From: Bacteroidia bacterium
GTDB taxonomy: Bacteria; Bacteroidota; Bacteroidia; JAIBAJ01
Direction: 5' to 3'
Length of the DNA: 57,232 nucleotides
Assembly: GCA_019695265.1 (NCBI GenBank)
Contig: JAIBAJ010000009.1
Span: forward strand, 1-57,232
This document shows positions 51,565 through 57,232 of the stretch, one piece after another. Numbering within the stretch: the first letter of the stretch is position 1; each line of letters begins with the position of its first letter. A program made the translations under genes and the position numbers. Below the pieces are notes generated by a model, which made no database searches, was not told the origin of the DNA, and saw only the letters and a program-made list of their open reading frames with translations.

Positions 51565-54267
51565 TTATTCTTTAGAATAAATTTTTACTTCTTTCTCACC
51601 GTTCGTACTAATCACAATCTTTGGCTTTCCGTCCTTAAACTTCACCGAAAATGGAGTGGATCCTTCCATTGGAAAACCTTCTATAGCCTCGGCTTTGGAA
51701 TCCAAAAGGAATAAATTTCCACCGCTGACAATTCCAATATTTGTTTTAGAGCCATTGCTAATAAGTTGTGGAGGAAATCCTATTACATCTTCCCATTTAT
51801 GATTTCCAATCATTTTCTTTTGTCTGGAATAAATGGTAATTTCATTTAGGTCAACATAGATAAATTCAATAGTTCCGTCTGAATCCAAATCTTTTGCAAG
51901 GAAATAGTGGTTTTGTGTAACAGGTTTAATCTTTATTTTTTCAATCTTTCCATCTCCATTTACATAGATAATTGTTCCATCGGTAGTGGTAAAATACAAT
52001 CCAGGAAATTTGGCATTTTTACCGGAATGGCTGAAAATTCCGTTTGAAGAAGAAAGTTCGAATTTTTCTTTTACCTGAGTTTTTTTCTTCCCTGTTCGTT
52101 CATATAATTTAAGCTTACCTTCAAGATCAAAACTGGCCAAAATGTCTTTATTGTTTGATTGAAAATACTGAAATGGCTCGATTATCTCTTCTTCAACCTT
52201 GGATAATGTCCAACCTTTTACTTGTTTACCTGTTTTGTCCAGGTTATAAGCCTTTTCGTTGGAACAGGCAAATACAAAACGATAATCACCTTTTTTCTCA
52301 TAGTCAAAAACACTAATTCCGGAAGTACATGATGCATCGAGTTTAATAGGGAAATTAGGAAGTAATTCCCCATTTAGGGAAATTCCATAAATGGTATTTT
52401 TGGTGCAAACCAGTAATCCTGGTTTTTCCTGATCCAGGTTTTTTAAAAAATAAATAGGACCTTTTGTTTTTTCCTTAATGTCAAATTTCCATTTGGTGCG
52501 TCCTAAGGTTGAAAGACAATAAAGTTGATGGGCATCGTCTAAAAAAATAAATTCAGTTTCTTCGTTTAAGGGGTTATCAATAATTAATGGTTCAATGGAG
52601 GACGGATTTTCCAGTTGAGCCTTCCAACCTACATTTTCTTCTTGTCCTGAAATGGAATCTGAAGTTTCAGAATTTCCAAAGCTTAAATATCCGGAGGTAT
52701 AGTAACCATCGCCTTGGTTTGCAAACTGAATGGCCATGGCATCAAAGGAGTTCAGGGCATCCAAATAAGGTCCTAAGTTGGGTAGGTAAGTTGGAGAAAA
52801 GAATTGTCTAACTTTTCTTCCCATCGAACTTGGAACTGAGTAAAGATAAATGTTGGAATTTTTTGAAAGGTTTTCATTGAATTTTAGGTAAGAATCCTGG
52901 TTGCCCAATGTTCTGCCTGAAAGGTAACTTGTTATAAAATTTTTAAGGGTAGTGCTGTTATTGGCAAATGCCACAAAAGGTCCAATTACTGTATAATAAT
53001 TGTTGGTAATGGTTCCTATTGGACTTCCAAAAAAGCTTTGAAAAATTCCAGGATTGTTAAGACTCTTAAGACTAAATCCGTTAAATTGTTCATCCAACAA
53101 CCTTAAACCACTTCCTTTTCCGGAGTTAGCTAATTCAGCCAAATTTCTGGATGCAGAGGCAGAATCGTTACAGGTTATTAATAACACGGCATTCTCCTGA
53201 ATAGAAGAATCCCGGTTGTCTAAAATTCCCAGGCATAATTCTCCACCCATCCAGGAAAGAAAATGTTGGGTAATGGAATCGGGTGACTGACTTTTGTGGG
53301 TTGATTGGTAAATCTCTTTTCCAAGGTCTGATAAGGAACTTCCACCATAAAAAAAGAATCCTGAACTTGATTGAGGAAGGTATTTGCATAGCTGGGCCTC
53401 AATTGGTTTTTGTTTGAACTTACTAATGCCTAAATTCGTTCCTTGTGCCCAGGTAAATCCACTGATTAATATAGATTCAGGCTTTAAATTAATGTCTATT
53501 CCGCTCCAAGAGGCAAAGTTTCCGATTCCTAAATAAGATTCCTTTCCGATGGATTCTAAAACCTTTCCAGACCATGGACCGAAGGACTTGTAATTGATAA
53601 ACAAATTAGCATCTGTTTTTTTTCCGGCCACTTTATATGCTTTTGCAAAGGAGGCATCATCTAAAATGCTCTTATTGGAGTTTAATTGCATTAAGGCGTC
53701 TTCCACTGATTTTTGGGAAGTGCTTAAGAGGAAAATACCTTCGGAGGCAGAACAATAATGATTCTCTGATGTTAGACTTGGTGAAAGCTGGTAAATGAGT
53801 TCTTGTTGAAACTGAATTTCCTTAATCTGACCCGGCTTATTAAAAATGGAATACAAAATAGATGAAAGTTCTCCATCCCAAGAAGGATCAGATAAATTGG
53901 CCGATAATAAAATCTCCGAATTGGATGATTCTGTGCCAAAAACAGAAACAATCAATGGGGAATTTTTGAACGCTTCACCAATTTGTTGATTGTTCTTCAA
54001 AAGTGAATCGGCCGACCGACAAAAATCTACCACCTTTTGAAAGGAAGGAATTCCTTGGAATTTTTCAAAATACCTGGTGTCTTTCGATAATCTTGCCCAA
54101 CTTACCTGTGGTTGATGGATTTCAAGAATTAAATTACTCCGAGGAGAAATAGCTGATATACAGGGTTTGGATTGCTCTGAAGATTTTCGTAAGAACATCC
54201 ACAAACCAACCGAAAGTGCCGCTATGACTAGTAATGCGCTAAATATGTAGATACGCTTTAACCCCAA
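51565..54267 (-). CDS. Membrane-anchored protein with C-terminal propeller-like region
   Basis: The 900-aa protein has a single N-terminal membrane helix (IYIFSALLVIAALSVGLWMFL). Residues about 40-560 form a large alpha/beta region with no recognised motif. The C-terminal about 330 aa carry repeated units such as FIFLDDAHQLYCLSTLGRTK, KNTIYGISLNGELLPNFPI and LFLLDSKAEAIEGFPMEG, resembling PQQ or FG-GAP type beta-propeller blades. It is probably periplasmic or surface-exposed. The start is TTG, supported by a TAttTTTG promoter element 24-31 bases upstream and by the correct spacing of the membrane anchor. The function is unknown to me. Confidence 0.78.
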   Translation of the reverse strand: MGLKRIYIFSALLVIAALSVGLWMFLRKSSEQSKPCISAISPRSNLILEIHQPQVSWARLSKDTRYFEKFQGIPSFQKVVDFCRSADSLLKNNQQIGEAFKNSPLIVSVFGTESSNSEILLSANLSDPSWDGELSSILYSIFNKPGQIKEIQFQQELIYQLSPSLTSENHYCSASEGIFLLSTSQKSVEDALMQLNSNKSILDDASFAKAYKVAGKKTDANLFINYKSFGPWSGKVLESIGKESYLGIGNFASWSGIDINLKPESILISGFTWAQGTNLGISKFKQKPIEAQLCKYLPQSSSGFFFYGGSSLSDLGKEIYQSTHKSQSPDSITQHFLSWMGGELCLGILDNRDSSIQENAVLLITCNDSASASRNLAELANSGKGSGLRLLDEQFNGFSLKSLNNPGIFQSFFGSPIGTITNNYYTVIGPFVAFANNSTTLKNFITSYLSGRTLGNQDSYLKFNENLSKNSNIYLYSVPSSMGRKVRQFFSPTYLPNLGPYLDALNSFDAMAIQFANQGDGYYTSGYLSFGNSETSDSISGQEENVGWKAQLENPSSIEPLIIDNPLNEETEFIFLDDAHQLYCLSTLGRTKWKFDIKEKTKGPIYFLKNLDQEKPGLLVCTKNTIYGISLNGELLPNFPIKLDASCTSGISVFDYEKKGDYRFVFACSNEKAYNLDKTGKQVKGWTLSKVEEEIIEPFQYFQSNNKDILASFDLEGKLKLYERTGKKKTQVKEKFELSSSNGIFSHSGKNAKFPGLYFTTTDGTIIYVNGDGKIEKIKIKPVTQNHYFLAKDLDSDGTIEFIYVDLNEITIYSRQKKMIGNHKWEDVIGFPPQLISNGSKTNIGIVSGGNLFLLDSKAEAIEGFPMEGSTPFSVKFKDGKPKIVISTNGEKEVKIYSKE

Positions 54268-54290
54268 TTTTTCTCTCTGTTAGTTCATTA

Positions 54291-54298
54291 CAAAAATA
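54291..54298 (-). promoter_or_regulatory. -7 element for the 900-aa protein gene
   Basis: TAttTTTG on the minus strand, 24 bases before the TTG start codon. No -33 TTG at proper distance was seen. Confidence 0.5.
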
Positions 54299-54589
54299 CG
54301 CTACTACTAAGCCAGACTTATTTTCTAATAAATTTAATTCAACCATGCAATGTTGAAAGCTTAGAGTTTATAATTTTGAGCTCGTTTTTTTTTTAACCCT
54401 GGGAATTTTATTCTTTATCATAAGAGATAGTATTCCTCGATTTTTTTAACCAAGTCCTTGGTTTTATAGCCTCCTTCATTTAGGAGTATGTAAGCTCAAT
54501 GACTCCAATTGATTGAATGGTTAATACTCGGTTCACAGGGTGTTTAATAAAAACGAAAAAAATATCAAATCAGTATACTTAGTGTCATT

Positions 54590-54617
54590 TTGACAATAAG
54601 TATTTCGATTACCTTTG
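54590..54617 (+). promoter_or_regulatory. Promoter of the pnt operon
   Basis: TTG at 54590-54592, a 17-base spacer and TAccTTTG at 54610-54617 followed by C: a full consensus match. Transcription would begin near 54624, 25 bases ahead of the ATG. Confidence 0.83.
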
Positions 54618-54648
54618 CGCCCTCGTTTATGAACAGAAATTATATCCA

Positions 54649-55755
54649 ATGAAGTTAGGAGTACCTAAAGAACGAAAAATTAAAGAAAACCGAGTTGCCC
54701 TCACCCCGGAAGTTGTTAAACAATTGGTTGGAAAAGGCTATGAAATTGTGGTTGAAACAGGAGCAGGTGATAACGCCCACTATTTAGATGCGGATTATAC
54801 CTCTGCCGGTGCCAGTTTGTCCTCCTCTTCCGATGAAATTTATACTTCATCTGACGTTGTTCTTAAGGTGAATGCACCGGAACCAAATGAAGTTGCTAAA
54901 ATGAAAAAAGGGGCAATCCTAGTTTCATTTATGTATGCTCTCACCAGTCCCGATTTGGTTAATGCTTGTGTTCAGGCCGGAATTACTGCCTTTTCTGTTG
55001 ACGCCATTCCGCGTATTTCTCGCGCTCAAAAAATGGATGCTCTTAGTTCTCAGGCCAATCTTGCCGGTTATAAATCAGTCATTCTTGGCGCCGATCATCT
55101 AGGTAAAATTTTCCCGTTGCTTATGACAGCTGCAGGTACCATTAAACCTTCTAAAGTCGTAATTTTTGGAGCAGGTGTAGCCGGACTTCAGGCCATTGCA
55201 ACTGCAAAACGCTTAGGAGCAATTGTAGAGGTAAGCGATATTCGCCCTGAAACCAAAGAGCAGGTTCAATCGCTGGGCGGGAAGTTTATCGAAGTAAAGG
55301 CCGATGAAAGCGTTAAAATGGAAGGTGGTTATGTGAAAGGGGTTTCTGAAGAATTTTTGCAACGCCAAAAGGAATTGGTTTCTAAACATGTGGCCGAAGC
55401 TGATTTGGTTATCACTACAGCCTTAATACCTGGTAGAAAGGCGCCTGTGTTGGTGACTGAATCCATGGTTAAATCAATGAAAAACGGTTCCGTTATTGTT
55501 GATATGGCTGTTGAACAAGGTGGAAATTGCGAGTTAAGTGAATACAATAAAATAGTTGTAAAAAATGGGGTAACCATTATTGGTGAACCCAACCTTCCTG
55601 CTTTATTGCCTTTTAACGCAAGTGATTTGTATGCCAAAAATATCAGTACATTTCTTTTGCATCTAAGTGATAAGGATGGTTTTAAATTTGAAATGGATGA
55701 AGAAATCACCAAAGGGAGTTGCATAGTTAAAGATGGAGTTAAATTAATAGCTTAA
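54649..55755 (+). CDS. pntA: NAD(P) transhydrogenase subunit alpha, part 1 (soluble domain dI)
   Basis: The 368-aa protein is the NAD(H)-binding dI domain of the proton-translocating transhydrogenase: KLGVPKERKIKENRVALTPE at the start, AISRAQKMDALSSQA-like motif (PRISRAQKMDALSSQA near 122), and the Rossmann motif VVIFGAGVAGLQAIATAKRLG near 172. With the next two genes it makes NADPH from NADH using the proton gradient. The alpha chain is split after dI, as in other bacteria with three-gene operons. The resemblance to alanine dehydrogenase is expected from shared ancestry. Confidence 0.94.
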   Translation: MKLGVPKERKIKENRVALTPEVVKQLVGKGYEIVVETGAGDNAHYLDADYTSAGASLSSSSDEIYTSSDVVLKVNAPEPNEVAKMKKGAILVSFMYALTSPDLVNACVQAGITAFSVDAIPRISRAQKMDALSSQANLAGYKSVILGADHLGKIFPLLMTAAGTIKPSKVVIFGAGVAGLQAIATAKRLGAIVEVSDIRPETKEQVQSLGGKFIEVKADESVKMEGGYVKGVSEEFLQRQKELVSKHVAEADLVITTALIPGRKAPVLVTESMVKSMKNGSVIVDMAVEQGGNCELSEYNKIVVKNGVTIIGEPNLPALLPFNASDLYAKNISTFLLHLSDKDGFKFEMDEEITKGSCIVKDGVKLIA

Positions 55756-55760
55756 GTAAA

Positions 55761-56066
55761 ATGGATAGTATTCTAAATTTTTTCTCAATTCATGAAATGA
55801 CGATATACTTCGTTGTTTTGTCTGTATTTGTTGGTGTAGAGGTAATTGGTAGGGTTCCTACGGTTTTACATACGCCACTCATGTCCGGTGCCAATGCTAT
55901 TCATGGTGTTGTTATCGTTGGTGCAATCTATGTGATGTTAAATGTTGACCCTTCCGATTATGTATCCCTGGCACTCGGCTTCCTTGCAGTTTTGTTGGGT
56001 ACCCTCAATGTGGTTGGTGGTTTTGTAGTTACAGACCGTATGTTGGAAATGTTTAAAAAGAAATAA
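55761..56066 (+). CDS. pntA2: NAD(P) transhydrogenase subunit alpha, part 2 (membrane)
   Basis: The 101-aa protein has three membrane helices and the motif RVPTVLHTPLMSGANAIHG, typical of the alpha-2 part of the dII membrane domain. It begins 5 bp after part 1 and precedes pntB by 11 bp, so the three are one operon. Confidence 0.94.
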   Translation: MDSILNFFSIHEMTIYFVVLSVFVGVEVIGRVPTVLHTPLMSGANAIHGVVIVGAIYVMLNVDPSDYVSLALGFLAVLLGTLNVVGGFVVTDRMLEMFKKK

Positions 56067-56077
56067 ACTAAAATACC

Positions 56078-57232
56078 ATGTCTCAAAGTATAATGTCCAT
56101 AGCCTACCTCATTGGTTCAATTACCTTCGTGATGGGGCTAAAAATGATGAGCAATCCAAAAACTGCTCGAAATGGTAATTTGGTTGCTGCCGGCGGTATG
56201 ATTATCGCCATTCTAACTACCATCCTGTTCCATTCAGGTGAAGTTCCCGGTTTTATCTATGGCCTCATTTTGGCGGCCATTGGTATTGGAACCGTAATTG
56301 GTTGGTTAACAGCTAAGAAAGTACAAATGACCAAAATGCCTGAACTGGTTTCCTTGTTTAATGGAATGGGTGGAGCTTGTGCCGCTTTAATAGGTTTAAT
56401 GGAATATCACCATAATATTGGTCAAACTGGTGCCTTGCTTTCCATAGTTGCCGGCTTAATCATAGGTTCTGTTTCCTTTTCCGGCAGCATCATTGCTTTT
56501 TTGAAGCTGAATGGTACCATGAATCAACCCATTCGTTTGCCTCAATACAATATTATCAATACCATAGTAATGGTTGCTGTTTTGGCATTTGGAGCCTGGG
56601 TTGTATATGCCAGTCCGGATAGTCAAATTGTTTTGTTCGCTCTCTTCAGCGCGGCAATTCTTTATGGAATTCTGTTTACCGTTCCTATTGGTGGTGCAGA
56701 TATGCCTGTTGTTATCTCCTTGCTTAACTCTTTCACCGGATTGGCCGCCGCTTTCGGTGGATTCTTATACGATAATAAAATCATGTTAACCGGTGGTATT
56801 TTGGTAGGTTCAGCAGGTACTTTACTAACTTTGGTCATGTGTGAAGCCATGAATCGCCCATTGTTTAATGTAATTTTTGGGGCTTTCGGTGGTGGACAAG
56901 CAGCGGCAGGTTCTAGTTCCGAAAAAGGAAGCATCAAGGATATTAGTGTTTCCGATACAGCAACCCTGATGAATTATTCCAAAAAGGTGGTGATAGTTCC
57001 AGGTTATGGTTTAGCAGTGGCTCAAGCTCAACATGTTATTCATGAATTGGAAACTATTCTCGAAGAACGAGGAGTGGAAGTGAAATATGCCATTCATCCT
57101 GTTGCCGGTCGTATGCCCGGACACATGAATGTTCTACTTGCCGAAAGCAATGTCAGCTATGATAAATTGGTTGAAATGGAAGATATTAATCCTGAATTCA
57201 GTTCTACCGATGTAGTTTTGGTTGTAGGTGCT
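56078..57232 (+). CDS. pntB: NAD(P) transhydrogenase subunit beta (3' end outside window)
   Basis: The frame opens with ATG at 56078 (MSQSIMSIAYLIGSITFVMG) and is still open after 385 codons at the window edge; the complete protein is usually about 465 aa. It has about eight membrane helices, with KMPELVSLFNGMGGACAALIG and PIGGADMPVVISLLNSFTGLAAA. The NADP(H)-binding dIII domain then begins (VVIVPGYGLAVAQAQHVIHE, HPVAGRMPGHMNVLLAE). It supplies the proton path and NADP site. The motif expected next (NPAA) is cut off. Confidence 0.95.
   Translation, partial: MSQSIMSIAYLIGSITFVMGLKMMSNPKTARNGNLVAAGGMIIAILTTILFHSGEVPGFIYGLILAAIGIGTVIGWLTAKKVQMTKMPELVSLFNGMGGACAALIGLMEYHHNIGQTGALLSIVAGLIIGSVSFSGSIIAFLKLNGTMNQPIRLPQYNIINTIVMVAVLAFGAWVVYASPDSQIVLFALFSAAILYGILFTVPIGGADMPVVISLLNSFTGLAAAFGGFLYDNKIMLTGGILVGSAGTLLTLVMCEAMNRPLFNVIFGAFGGGQAAAGSSSEKGSIKDISVSDTATLMNYSKKVVIVPGYGLAVAQAQHVIHELETILEERGVEVKYAIHPVAGRMPGHMNVLLAESNVSYDKLVEMEDINPEFSSTDVVLVVGA

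Larger units (their letters stand above)
54268..54648. other. Divergent intergenic region holding two promoters
   Basis: Contains a promoter element for the 900-aa protein (54291-54298, minus) and a strong promoter for the pnt operon (54590-54617, plus). Nothing else is visible in 54299-54589. Confidence 0.6.

Overview
The window is a chromosomal stretch of an AT-rich member of the Bacteroidota. The signs are a type IX secretion (T9SS) C-terminal sorting domain, a DUF5723/thrombospondin-3/OmpA outer-membrane protein, GH92 and GH125 mannosidases, a zinc-free type B ribosomal protein L31, a three-gene proton-translocating transhydrogenase, and promoters with the phylum's -7 element TAnnTTTG. 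No phage, plasmid, transposase, rRNA, tRNA or CRISPR array was seen. The sequence opens inside a pyruvate carboxylase gene and ends inside pntB.

Layout. 1-11.6 kb: pyruvate carboxylase C-terminus, an MsbA-like ABC exporter, a GH13 lipoprotein amylase, a surface lipoprotein with an OmpA-like protein, then an 890-bp island made only of repeats. 11.6-17.1 kb: GT39 glycosyltransferase with a LOG-family protein; an operon of YjjG-like phosphatase, Nif3-like protein and zinc-ribbon coiled-coil protein; rpmE2. 17.4-24.2 kb: a 7TM-DISM sensor kinase overlapping a GH13 alpha-glucosidase, a T9SS cargo protein, and an arginine decarboxylase-like enzyme. 24.6-32.4 kb: a plus-strand run of FucP-type sugar transporter, GH125, GH92, amino acid permease and dihydroorotase, read as a small alpha-mannoside utilisation group followed by housekeeping genes. 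32.9-43.1 kb: an unknown protein divergent from an XRE-like regulator, ECF sigma factor, GT2, tgt, acyl-CoA dehydrogenase, a BatA-type protein and a degenerate dihydroorotase paralogue. 43.5-57.2 kb: ExbB/ExbD/TonB, prmC, galK with pbpC, tatA, a 900-aa membrane-anchored protein, and the pnt operon.

The most interesting content lies between the genes. Seven copies (A-G) of a GC-rich element of about 150-210 bp occupy six intergenic regions in both orientations. Aligned by eye, all seven fold into the same architecture: a closing stem, a long arm with an internal loop containing a potential tandem G.A pair, and a second variable arm. Stem bases change in compensating pairs between copies: CGGGC/GCCCG to CGGGT/ACCCG, ACG/CGT to GGG/CCC, GGC/GCC to GCC/GGC, GTAG/CTAC to ATAG/CTAT. 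This points to selection on a folded RNA or single-stranded DNA. I do not recognise the family. A second repeat family (three copies, inverted ends), a tandem pair of 80-bp hairpins and a 54-bp palindrome lie in the same kinds of gaps.

Several start codons were moved downstream of the longest reading frame, because the upstream TTG or GTG falls inside the TTTG of a -7 promoter element or in a terminator.
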